A stretch of DNA of 64,000 nt from Schaalia radingae (GTDB taxonomy: Bacteria > Actinomycetota > Actinomycetes > Actinomycetales > Actinomycetaceae): NCBI RefSeq assembly GCF_900106055.1, contig NZ_LT629792.1, forward strand, positions 682,001 to 746,000, in the 5' to 3' direction. The notes below the pieces were generated by a model, which had not been told where the DNA came from, searched no databases, and saw only the letters and a program-made list of their open reading frames with translations. Position 1 is the stretch's first letter. The number at the start of each line of letters is the position of its first letter. Positions 34,239 to 41,883 of this stretch are shown here, in pieces. The translations under genes and the position numbers were made by a program.

Positions 34239-36908
34239 ATGAGTGCCCCGCTGAACGAACTGCTCGACGACCTGGAAGATGCCGGACATCTGGACGACCC
34301 CGATGAACTGGTGCGCGCGTTCCAGTCGTGGGCGGCATCAACGGGCAGACCCCTGTACCCGCATCAGGAGCAGTCACTGCTGGAGATCGTGATGGGCAAT
34401 CACGTCATCGCAGCCACGCCCACCGGTTCAGGTAAATCCATGATCGCCCTGGCCGCACATTTCGTTTCCCTGGCTCATTCGGGCCGCTCCTATTACACGG
34501 CACCGCTCAAAGCGCTGGTCTCAGAAAAGTTTTTCGACCTGGTCGAGCTGTTCGGTGCGCACAACGTCGGCATGGTCACGGGGGATGTCTCGCTCAACCC
34601 GCTTGCACCGATTGTGTGCTGCACCGCCGAAATTCTGGCGAACCAGTCCCTTCGTGAGGGCGATGCGCTCGATGCCGACATGATCATCATGGATGAGTTC
34701 CACTTCTACGCCGACCCGGAGCGCGGCTGGGCCTGGCAGGTGCCGCTGCTGGAACTGACCGCCCCACAGTTCATTGCCTTGTCGGCCACACTCGGTGACA
34801 CCACCCGTTTTCAGGAACAGTGGAAAGAACGCACCGGTCGGGACGTCGCCCTCGTCGACAATGCGCAACGACCCGTGCCACTCGAGTTCGACTATGTGGT
34901 CGAGGACGTGCGCACCTGCGTGGAGCGCCTCCTGAAAGAGGGACGCTGGCCGGTCTACATTGTGCACTTTTCGCAAAATGACGCCGTCTCAACTGCTGCC
35001 GCGTTTGATCGGGCCTCCCTGATCAGCGACGATCAAAAGAAGCAGATCAGCCGCATCCTCAGGACTGTCTCCTTTGCACGCGGATTCGGGCAGCAGTTGC
35101 GCGGACTGCTCGCACAGGGGATCGGTGTGCATCATGCGGGGATGCTGCCGCGCTACCGCCGACTCGTCGAGCGCCTGACGCAACAGGGACTCCTGGCTAT
35201 TGTGTGCGGCACTGACACGCTGGGTGTGGGGATCAACGTGCCGATCCGCACCGTGCTGATCACGTCGCTGGTGAAATTCGACGGGCGGCGCATGCGCCAC
35301 CTGTCGGCACGCGAATTTCATCAGATTGCCGGCAGAGCAGGGCGCACGGGATACGACACCGTTGGATTTGTCCGCGTTCTCGCTCCCGAACATGAGGTGG
35401 AGGCTGCGCGCGAAAAGGCTCGGCTCAGCGCCGCGCAGGAAGCGGCCCGTCAGGCGCGCGATGAGGCAGCTGCGAAGAAGGCCGCCAAGAAGTCGGCTAA
35501 ACGCTCCACGAAAGCACCCGCGAAGGGTCAGATTTCATGGACGAGGTCAACGTTTGAACGTCTGCGTGATGCAGAACCCGAACGTCTCCAGTCACATTTT
35601 GCGATCAGTCACTCGATGGTGCTTAACGTGCTGGCAGGGCAGCGTCATGATCCCGCTGCGCACCTCATTGAACTGGCTCGCACGAACGACGACCCGCCGC
35701 GCGACTCCAATCCGCATATGCGCGCACTCGCAGACATTTACCGCTCCTTGCGGCAGGCCGGCGTCATCGACCATGTCTCCACTGAGCAGGCTGAATCTGA
35801 TGGGATGGCGCGTGTGCGTCTGGTGCGTGACCTGCCTGATGACTTCGCACTCAACCAGCCGCTGTCGCCGTTCGCGCTGGCAGCGCTGGACCTGCTGGAC
35901 GCGCAATCACCCACATACGCCTTGGATGTCGTCTCAGTTGTCGAATCAGTGCTGGAAGATCCTCGTCCCCTGCTGGCCGCTCAGCAGCGCATGGCGCGCT
36001 CGAAGGCGATGGCCGCGATGAAGGCAGAGGGCCTCGAATATGACGAGCGGATGGAAGCACTGGCCGAGGTGACATGGCCGCAACCTTTGGCTGATCTGCT
36101 TGAAGACGCGTTCCGTACCTACGTGCAGACGAATCCGTGGGTCGGGGACCAGCACATCTCACCCAAGTCTGTTGTGCGCGACATGATCGAACACGCGATG
36201 ACATTCACGCAGCTTGTCTCCCGCTATGACGTGGCGCGTTCCGAAGGCGTGATCCTGCGGTATCTGACCGATGCATACCGTTCATTGCGGCAGGTGTTGC
36301 CCGACCGGGTTGTCACCGAGGAAGTGGCAGCGATCATGGAGTGGCTCTCGCACCTCATCCGCGCCATTGACTCTTCTCTGCTGGACGAATGGGAATCCCT
36401 GGCATCTGGGCAGCGTCGCGAGGAGGGTGAGGATGATGCGTCAGGACAGGAAGTCGCGTTTGGAGCCAGCGAGGACGGAACAGTTGCTTTCAGCGCCAAC
36501 CGTCATGCCATGCGCACCGCCGTGCTGCGCGCACTGTTCGAACGCGTGGAGTTGATGAGTCGAGACGATGTGGACGCTCTGGCGCGTCTGGACAGCTGGT
36601 GCGGATGGGATGAGGAGCGCTGGGATCATGCGCTGGAACGATACTGGGCGGAGTACGACTGGATCGGGATTGATCAGAATGCGCGGTCAGGCGCCCTCGT
36701 CAATTTGAATGAAAATCCGAGCGAGGCTGAACTACTGGCAGTTGGCGTGCCTGACGAACTGGTGGGGTCGAACCTGTGGCTGGTTGAGCAGACGTTGGAT
36801 GATCCCAACGGTGATGGCGACTGGCGCATCGTGGCCGTCGTGGACGTGGATGCGACCGACGAGGCGAACCGGGTTGTCCTGCATATTGTGGACGTAGGGC
36901 CGCGGTAG
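34239..36908 (+). CDS. Ski2-like superfamily 2 helicase with C-terminal DUF3516 region
   Basis: About 889 residues. RecA1 has PHQEQSLLEIV, Walker A AATPTGSGKS, APLKALV and the Walker B variant DEFHFYADPERGWAWQ (DEFH, not DEAD/DEAH), then SATLGD. RecA2 has VHHAGMLPRYRRLVE, GTDTLGVGINVPIRTV and FHQIAGRAGRTGYDTVG (motif VI). A Lys/Ala-rich basic insertion (about 400-430) precedes the long C-terminal half (from about 440) typical of actinobacterial DUF3516 helicases. Role likely RNA or DNA remodelling; not defined. Start unsure: the ATG at 34239 precedes the conserved region but lacks a clear ribosome site; an ATG at 34230 is possible. Confidence 0.88.
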   Translation: MSAPLNELLDDLEDAGHLDDPDELVRAFQSWAASTGRPLYPHQEQSLLEIVMGNHVIAATPTGSGKSMIALAAHFVSLAHSGRSYYTAPLKALVSEKFFDLVELFGAHNVGMVTGDVSLNPLAPIVCCTAEILANQSLREGDALDADMIIMDEFHFYADPERGWAWQVPLLELTAPQFIALSATLGDTTRFQEQWKERTGRDVALVDNAQRPVPLEFDYVVEDVRTCVERLLKEGRWPVYIVHFSQNDAVSTAAAFDRASLISDDQKKQISRILRTVSFARGFGQQLRGLLAQGIGVHHAGMLPRYRRLVERLTQQGLLAIVCGTDTLGVGINVPIRTVLITSLVKFDGRRMRHLSAREFHQIAGRAGRTGYDTVGFVRVLAPEHEVEAAREKARLSAAQEAARQARDEAAAKKAAKKSAKRSTKAPAKGQISWTRSTFERLRDAEPERLQSHFAISHSMVLNVLAGQRHDPAAHLIELARTNDDPPRDSNPHMRALADIYRSLRQAGVIDHVSTEQAESDGMARVRLVRDLPDDFALNQPLSPFALAALDLLDAQSPTYALDVVSVVESVLEDPRPLLAAQQRMARSKAMAAMKAEGLEYDERMEALAEVTWPQPLADLLEDAFRTYVQTNPWVGDQHISPKSVVRDMIEHAMTFTQLVSRYDVARSEGVILRYLTDAYRSLRQVLPDRVVTEEVAAIMEWLSHLIRAIDSSLLDEWESLASGQRREEGEDDASGQEVAFGASEDGTVAFSANRHAMRTAVLRALFERVELMSRDDVDALARLDSWCGWDEERWDHALERYWAEYDWIGIDQNARSGALVNLNENPSEAELLAVGVPDELVGSNLWLVEQTLDDPNGDGDWRIVAVVDVDATDEANRVVLHIVDVGPR

Positions 36909-37012
36909 GTGAGCTGTTCCACGTCCGTAGGATTTGTCAGGAGAGCCCGCGTCGGGTAGTGTTTTCTTTCGTTGCAGGCATAGTTTCAGTACTGTGAGTG
37001 CAACCAACGCCA

Positions 37013-37084
37013 TGGGGTATGGTGTAATTGGCAGCACGAGTGATTCTGGTTCACTTAGTCTAGGTTCGAGTCCTGGTACCCCAG
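37013..37084 (+). tRNA. tRNA-Gln (anticodon CTG)
   Basis: 72 bases. Acceptor TGGGGTA pairs with TACCCCA; anticodon stem AGTGA/TCACT encloses TTCTGGT, giving anticodon CTG at 37046-37048. The T arm has GGTTCGAGTCC and the discriminator is G. CCA is not encoded. First of a three-tRNA cluster. Confidence 0.95.
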
Positions 37085-37118
37085 CGGATTCGGCCATTTT
37101 CTTGCCGTCCATTCACAG

Positions 37119-37191
37119 GCCCCCATCGTCTAGCGGCCCAGGACATCGCCCTCTCACGGCGGTAACATCGGTTCAAATCCGATTGGGGGTA
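37119..37191 (+). tRNA. tRNA-Glu (anticodon CTC), first copy
   Basis: 73 bases. Acceptor GCCCCCA pairs with TGGGGGT (G-U at the first position); anticodon loop CTCTCAC with CTC at 37153-37155; T stem ATCGG/CCGAT around TTCAAAT. CCA not encoded. Confidence 0.95.
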
Positions 37192-37214
37192 CAAGTGCGT
37201 CATAACTGAACAGA

Positions 37215-37287
37215 GCCCCTATCGTCTAGCGGCCTAGGACATCGCCCTCTCACGGCGGTAACATCGGTTCAAATCCGATTAGGGGTA
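37215..37287 (+). tRNA. tRNA-Glu (anticodon CTC), second copy
   Basis: 73 bases. Acceptor GCCCCTA pairs with TAGGGGT, a compensated C-G to T-A change relative to the first copy. Anticodon CTC at 37249-37251. The body is otherwise nearly identical to the copy 23 bases upstream, so this is a recent tandem duplication. Confidence 0.95.
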
Positions 37288-37298
37288 CGAAACGTTGG

Positions 37299-37335
37299 AG
37301 GACGGACCTGACAGCGGGTCCGTCCTTCCTCTTTT
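37299..37335 (+). terminator. Rho-independent terminator of the tRNA cluster
   Basis: AGGACGGACC pairs perfectly over 10 bp with GGTCCGTCCT around an 8-base loop, followed by TCCTCTTTTT. Placed 11 bases after the last tRNA. Confidence 0.88.
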
Positions 37336-37402
37336 TCAGGGTCGCCGGGTGGCAATCCGCTTGTCGGCGGCTTGTCGGTGAAACACCCCCTTTGGAGGAC
37401 TC

Positions 37403-38890
37403 ATGGCCCGTAGTGGATTCGATCGCGAAAAATACATCACTTTACAGTCCGACCACATCGCCACTCGCAGGAAAGAAATAGGTGGCAAGCTTTACCTGGA
37501 AATGGGTGGCAAGCTTTTTGATGATCTGCACGCTTCGCGTGTCCTGCCCGGATTCACACCGGATAACAAGATCGCTATGTTGGAACAGCTCAAGGACGAC
37601 CTGGAAATCCTCATCGTCTTGAACGCCAAAGACCTCCAGCGCAACAAGGTGCGCGCCGACCTGGGCATTTCCTACGAACAGGACGTATTGCGGTTGGTCG
37701 ACGTGTTCCGCGAACGTGGGTTCCTGGTTGACAACATCGTGATGACGCAGATGGAAGATGACAACAAGTCGGCCAAGACGTTTAAACGCAAGCTGGAGAA
37801 ACTGGGCTTGAAGGTGGCGCGTCACCGCGTTATCGAGGGATATCCAGCTGCTGTGCACACGGTGGTATCGGAAAAGGGTTTCGGGCGTAATGACTTTGTC
37901 GAAACCAGCCGCGACCTGATCGTCGTAACGGCCCCGGGGCCGGGATCGGGCAAGATGGCCACGTGCCTGTCGCAGATCTACCACGAATTTGCTCGAGGGA
38001 ACAAGGCCGGATACGCAAAGTTTGAAACCTTCCCGATCTGGAACCTGCCACTGGACCATCCGGTGAACCTGGCCTATGAAGCGGCAACGGCTGACCTGGA
38101 TGACGTCAACATGATTGACCCCTATCACCTGGCTGCCTACGGCAAACAGGCCGTTAACTACAACCGTGACGTGGAAGTCTTCCCGTTGTTGCGTCAACTG
38201 CTCGAAGAACTTGTCGGGGCGAGCCCCTACCAGTCGCCCACAGACATGGGTGTCAACATGGCTGGCTACTGCATCAGCGATGACGAGGTATGCCGCGAAG
38301 CTGCCAAACAGGAAGTGATCCGCCGTTACTTCAAGGCTCTGGTCGCTGAAAAGCGTGATGTCAAGGATCCAGTTGAATCTCAACGCATTGCCATTGTGAT
38401 GAGCAAACTGGGCATCACGCGCCAGGACCGCCCGGTGGTGGTTCCCGCACTGGAGCTGGCCAGAAAGACGCATCTGCCGGCCAGTGCGCTGCAGCTCGAT
38501 GACGGACGAATCATCACAGGTAAGACGTCGAAACTGCTGGGATGTTCGGCCGCGATGCTGCTGAACGCGTTGAAGGTGCTGGCGGGGATTGATAAGAAGA
38601 TCGACCTGCTGGCGCCCTCCTCAATCGCGCCTATTCAGACTCTGAAGACTGAGCATCTGGGCAGTCGCAACCCGCGCCTGCACACAGATGAAGTGCTGAT
38701 TGCGCTGTCCGTGTCGGCTGATACTGATCCGAACGCTGCGAAGGCGTTGGAGTATCTCAAACAGTTGCGCGGATGCCAGGTTCACACCACCACGATTCTG
38801 GGATCCGTGGATGAAGGAGTTTTCCGCAATCTCGACATTCAGGTCACCTCTGAGCCGGAGTACTGGCGCAAGAGTTTGTACCGCAAGTAA
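37403..38890 (+). CDS. DUF1846-family protein
   Basis: 495 residues, full length for DUF1846. The N terminus ([19 protein letters not shown]) is typical of the family, as is LGGKLF-like [37 protein letters not shown] near residue 175 resembles a P-loop (G-x-GSGK), and [12 protein letters not shown] follows about 100 residues later. No signal or membrane segments. Biochemical role unknown; structures exist for the family but I know of no assigned reaction. GGAGGA lies before the ATG. Confidence 0.88.
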   Translation: MARSGFDREKYITLQSDHIATRRKEIGGKLYLEMGGKLFDDLHASRVLPGFTPDNKIAMLEQLKDDLEILIVLNAKDLQRNKVRADLGISYEQDVLRLVDVFRERGFLVDNIVMTQMEDDNKSAKTFKRKLEKLGLKVARHRVIEGYPAAVHTVVSEKGFGRNDFVETSRDLIVVTAPGPGSGKMATCLSQIYHEFARGNKAGYAKFETFPIWNLPLDHPVNLAYEAATADLDDVNMIDPYHLAAYGKQAVNYNRDVEVFPLLRQLLEELVGASPYQSPTDMGVNMAGYCISDDEVCREAAKQEVIRRYFKALVAEKRDVKDPVESQRIAIVMSKLGITRQDRPVVVPALELARKTHLPASALQLDDGRIITGKTSKLLGCSAAMLLNALKVLAGIDKKIDLLAPSSIAPIQTLKTEHLGSRNPRLHTDEVLIALSVSADTDPNAAKALEYLKQLRGCQVHTTTILGSVDEGVFRNLDIQVTSEPEYWRKSLYRK

Positions 38891-39035
38891 GAGGCTGTAC
38901 ATGGCGGCGGTTGCGTCAGCGCCGTCGCCGCCTCACCGCTGCAGTCATCCGCCTCGCCGCACGAGGCCAGCTAATCTGCTGAGCGGTCACCCCGATCGCC
39001 TTCCACGCTGCGGCGGGATCCGAAGACACCCGCTT

Positions 39036-39581
39036 CTAGTCTTCAATGAATCGGGTGAGCGCCGGGCGGCCGTCGGGGTCCAGGAAAGAGTCAAGAAGGT
39101 CCTGGACCGGGATGTCACAGATATAGGAGAAAAGCACCGTGTCTGAATAGTCGTTGATAAGATCGTCATCCATACGCATCGGCAGGACCTGGCCAGCTGG
39201 CGTCCTGAGAGTGTACGTGTACTTTTCTACCTCAACCAGTTCGTATCCGGGCCGCTGCTCGTAGGTATAACACGGAAAGTACAAGGACGCGTAGCCGCGC
39301 TGCGCCCAGCGGAATGATTCGCCCGCCTGGTAGATGAACCAGCGCGTCACCAGGTCAAGATCCGGGGAATAAAAAGTGAAGAAAATCTTCTCGTTTCGCG
39401 TACTTTCTCCGTATGCGAACTGCCCGTCCTCAAGCTGAGCCAAGTGGTAGATCGGATCCCCAGCATGACTGATACTGATCGAACGAGGATGGTGAATATT
39501 GCGCATAAAATGAACATCTGCACAATCCGCCAGCTTCGACAGCTCTTCGAAAAACGGCTCATCAAGACTCTTCAACGACAC
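39036..39581 (-). CDS. Putative TNT-toxin immunity protein, copy 5 (distal)
   Basis: About 181 residues, last of five tandem paralogues behind the TNT toxin gene. Soluble, acidic, no signal. Shared core: SLDEPFFEEL, HFMRN, QLEDGQFAYG, PDLDLVTRWFIYQAGE, YASLYFPCYTYEQRPGYELVE and LFSYICDIP. Immunity to the toxin is inferred from order and copy number; a similar-size factor (IFT) neutralises mycobacterial TNT. This copy has N-terminal block type I (IHHPRSISIS) with C-terminal block SDTVLFSY and ends RFIED rather than VEE. Start chosen as the GTG aligned with the forced start of copy 2; a GTG at 39602 would add seven residues. Confidence 0.8.
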   Translation of the reverse strand: MSLKSLDEPFFEELSKLADCADVHFMRNIHHPRSISISHAGDPIYHLAQLEDGQFAYGESTRNEKIFFTFYSPDLDLVTRWFIYQAGESFRWAQRGYASLYFPCYTYEQRPGYELVEVEKYTYTLRTPAGQVLPMRMDDDLINDYSDTVLFSYICDIPVQDLLDSFLDPDGRPALTRFIED

Positions 39582-39607
39582 AGCCTTTACAACCTTCCTC
39601 ACACACG

Positions 39608-40159
39608 TTATTCCTCGACAACGAATGCTTCGAGGGCTGGATGACCATCAGGATCCAGAAAAGAGTCAAGAAGATCCCGAACCGGAATATCACAGATATA
39701 AGAAAACAGCACAGTCTCTGAATAGTCATTGACGAGATCGTCATGCATACGAAAAGGCAAAACCCGACCAGCCGGCGTTCTCAGCGTATATCGGCGGGCT
39801 TCCAGCTCCACCAGTTCATATCCGGGGCGCTGCTCATAGGTGTAACACGGAAAGTACAAGGACGCGTAGCCGCGCTGCGCCCAGCGGAATGATTCGCCCG
39901 CCTGGTAGATGAACCAGCGCGTCACCAGGTCAAGATCCGGGGAAAAAAACGAAAAGAAAATCCTCTCATTCCGCGAGCTGCCTCCATACGCGAACTGCCC
40001 ATCCTCAAGCTGAGCCACGTGGTAAATCGGATCCCCATTACTGTAACTGAGACTGACAGAGTTCGGATGAAACACATTACGCATAAAAAGAGCATTACGA
40101 CATTCCGCCAGCAGCCTCAGCTCCTCGACAAACGGCTCATCAAGACTCATCAACGACAC
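39608..40159 (-). CDS. Putative TNT-toxin immunity protein, copy 4
   Basis: About 183 residues, same family as its neighbours. N-terminal block type II (VFHPNSVSLS), IFFSF in the middle, ESFRWAQRGYASLY, a unique ELEARRYTLRTPAGRV segment and C-terminal block SETVLFSYICDIPVRDLL. The end HPALEAFVVEE matches copy 1. A tract of about 102 bases (39843-39944) is identical to 39268-39369 in copy 5 while flanks differ, a sign of gene conversion. A GTG at 40180 is an alternative start. The next copy starts 26 bases after this stop. Confidence 0.8.
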   Translation of the reverse strand: MSLMSLDEPFVEELRLLAECRNALFMRNVFHPNSVSLSYSNGDPIYHVAQLEDGQFAYGGSSRNERIFFSFFSPDLDLVTRWFIYQAGESFRWAQRGYASLYFPCYTYEQRPGYELVELEARRYTLRTPAGRVLPFRMHDDLVNDYSETVLFSYICDIPVRDLLDSFLDPDGHPALEAFVVEE

Positions 40160-40185
40160 AGCATCTACAACCTTCCTCACACACG

Positions 40186-40734
40186 TTATTCCTCGACGAT
40201 AAAGGCTTCCAAAGCCGGGCGACCATCAGGATCCAAAAAAGAGTCAAGAAGATCCCGAACCGGAATATCACAGATATAAGAAAACAGCACAGTCTCTGAA
40301 TAGTCATTGACGATATCGTCATGCATACGGAAAGGCAGGACCTGGCCAGCTGGCGTCTTAAGAGCGTACGTGTACTTTTCTACCTCCACCAGTTCATATC
40401 CGGGCCGCTGCTCATAGGTATAACACGGAAAGTACAAGGACGCACAGTCAGCTCTTACGCGGAACGCCTCGCCTGCTTGGTAAATAAGCCAGCGAGTAGG
40501 CAGTTCAAGATCCGGGGAAAAGAACGTAAACTGGATACCCCCGCTTCGGGAGCTTTCCCCGTATGCGAACTGCCCATCCTCAAGCTGAGCCACGTGATAG
40601 ACAGGGTCCTCGTCGTTGTAACTGAGGCTGACTGAATTCGGATGAAACACATTACGCATGAAAAGAGCGTCCGAACTCTCCGCCAGCGGCCTCAGCTCCT
40701 CGAAAAACGGCTCATCAAGACTCTTCAACGACAC
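40186..40734 (-). CDS. Putative TNT-toxin immunity protein, copy 3
   Basis: About 182 residues. N-terminal block type II with SYNDEDPVYH, middle block GGIQFTFFSPDLELPTRW (with an L-P change unique to this copy), EAFRVRADCASLY instead of FRWAQRG, EKYTYALKTPAGQVLPFRM shared with copy 1, and C-terminal block SETVLFSY. Same conserved QLEDGQFAYG and PCYTYEQRPGYELVE cores as the others. A GTG at 40755 could add seven residues (Cys-Gly-Trp-Cys). Confidence 0.8.
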   Translation of the reverse strand: MSLKSLDEPFFEELRPLAESSDALFMRNVFHPNSVSLSYNDEDPVYHVAQLEDGQFAYGESSRSGGIQFTFFSPDLELPTRWLIYQAGEAFRVRADCASLYFPCYTYEQRPGYELVEVEKYTYALKTPAGQVLPFRMHDDIVNDYSETVLFSYICDIPVRDLLDSFLDPDGRPALEAFIVEE

Positions 40735-40758
40735 AGCCTCACACCACCCGCACACACG

Positions 40759-41307
40759 TTATTCCTCGACAACGAATGCTTCGAGGGCTGGACGCCCGTC
40801 GGGGTCCAGGAAAGAGTAAAGGAGATCCTGGACCGGGATGTCACAGATATAGGAGAAAAGCACTGTGTCTGAATAGTCGTTGATAAGATCGTCATCCATA
40901 CGCATTGACAGGACCTGGCCAGCTGGCGTCTTAAGAGTGTACGTGTACTTTTCTACCTCAACCAGTTCGTATCCGGGCCGCTGCTCGTAGGTGTGACACG
41001 GAAAGTACAAGGACGCGTAGTCAGCTCTTACGCGGAACGCCTCGCCTGCCTGGTAGATGAACCAACGTGTCACCAGGTCAAGATCCGGGGAAAAAAAAGT
41101 GAAGAAAATCTTCTCGTTTCGCGAGCTTTCTCCGTATGCGAACTGCCCATCCTCAAGCTGAGCCACGTGATAGACCGGATCCCCGTTGTTGAAACTGAGG
41201 CTGACTGAATTCGGATGAAACACATTACGCATGAAAAGAGCGTCCGAACTCTCCGCCAGCGGCCTCAGCTCTTCGAAGAACGGCTCATCAAGACTCATCA
41301 ACGACAC
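40759..41307 (-). CDS. Putative TNT-toxin immunity protein, copy 2
   Basis: 182 residues. An in-frame stop shortly upstream forces the GTG at 41307 (or an ATG nine bases later) and thereby sets the start used for the other copies. N-terminal block type II (SFNNGDPVYH), middle block NEKIFFTFFSP as in copy 5, EAFRVRADYASLY as in copy 3, and C-terminal block DDDLINDYSDTVLFSY as in copy 5. It has YSFLDP where the others have DSFLDP, and PCHTYEQR for PCYTYEQR. Confidence 0.8.
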   Translation of the reverse strand: MSLMSLDEPFFEELRPLAESSDALFMRNVFHPNSVSLSFNNGDPVYHVAQLEDGQFAYGESSRNEKIFFTFFSPDLDLVTRWFIYQAGEAFRVRADYASLYFPCHTYEQRPGYELVEVEKYTYTLKTPAGQVLSMRMDDDLINDYSDTVLFSYICDIPVQDLLYSFLDPDGRPALEAFVVEE

Positions 41308-41331
41308 AGCCTCACACCACCCTCACACCCG

Positions 41332-41883
41332 CTATTCCTCGACAACGAATGCTTCGAGGGCTGGATGACCATCAGGATCCAGAAAAGAGTCAAGAAGATC
41401 CCGGACCGGAATATCACAGATATAAGAAAACAGCACAGTCTCTGAATAGTCATTGACGATATAGTCATGCATACGGAAAGGCAGGACCTGGCCAGCTGGC
41501 GTCTTAAGAGCGTACGTGTACTTTTCTACCTCAACCAGTTCATATCCGGGCCGCTGCTCGTAGGTGTAACACGGAAAGTACAAGGACGCGTAGCCGCGCT
41601 GCGCCCAGCGGAATGATTCGCCCGCCTGATAAATGAACCAGCGTGTCACCAGGTCAAGATCCGGGGAAAAAAACGTAAATTGAATATCCCCGTTTCGCGA
41701 GCTCCCTCCATATGCGAACTGCCCATCCTCAAGCTGAGCCAAGTGGTAAATCGGATCACCAGCATGACTGATACTGATCGAACGAGGATGGTGAATATTG
41801 CGCATAAAAAGAGCATTACGACATTCCGCCAGCAGCCTCAGCTCCTCGAAAAACGGCTCGTCAAGACTCGTGAGTGGCATCAT
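41332..41883 (-). CDS. Putative TNT-toxin immunity protein, copy 1 (adjacent to toxin)
   Basis: 183 residues. The ATG at 41883 overlaps the toxin stop (ATGA), so translation is coupled to the toxin and this copy is the best candidate for the cognate immunity protein. N-terminal block type I (IHHPRSISIS) as in copy 5, middle block GDIQFTFFSP as in copy 3, ESFRWAQRGYASLY, EKYTYALKTPAGQVLPFRM as in copy 3, and C-terminal block SETVLFSYICDIPVRDLL. It has HDYIVNDY where others have HDDIVNDY. Confidence 0.85.
   Translation of the reverse strand: MMPLTSLDEPFFEELRLLAECRNALFMRNIHHPRSISISHAGDPIYHLAQLEDGQFAYGGSSRNGDIQFTFFSPDLDLVTRWFIYQAGESFRWAQRGYASLYFPCYTYEQRPGYELVEVEKYTYALKTPAGQVLPFRMHDYIVNDYSETVLFSYICDIPVRDLLDSFLDPDGHPALEAFVVEE

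Larger units (their letters stand above)
39036..41883 (-). repeat. Tandem array of five mosaic immunity-gene paralogues
   Basis: Five units of about 575 bases, head to tail, separated by 24-28 bases counted from the chosen starts. Block variants are shuffled between copies: block I is shared by copies 1 and 5; IQFTF by 1 and 3; FRVRAD by 2 and 3; NDYSD by 2 and 5. These groupings conflict, so units have exchanged tracts rather than simply diverged. Confidence 0.85.

Noticed and set aside
37442..38473. 343-codon minus-strand frame opposite the DUF1846 gene
   Set aside because: Antisense to a complete DUF1846 protein and without family features.
38891..39035. Possible gene remnant between DUF1846 and the immunity array
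   Set aside because: A GGCGGCG/CGCCGCC stem is present, but no frame, ribosome site or similarity supports a gene or transposon scar.
39036..41883. Regular repeats that could be a CRISPR array or VNTR
   Set aside because: Unit length is about 575 bases, each unit is one full open reading frame, and spacing between them is only 24-28 bases. This is gene duplication, not a spacer array.
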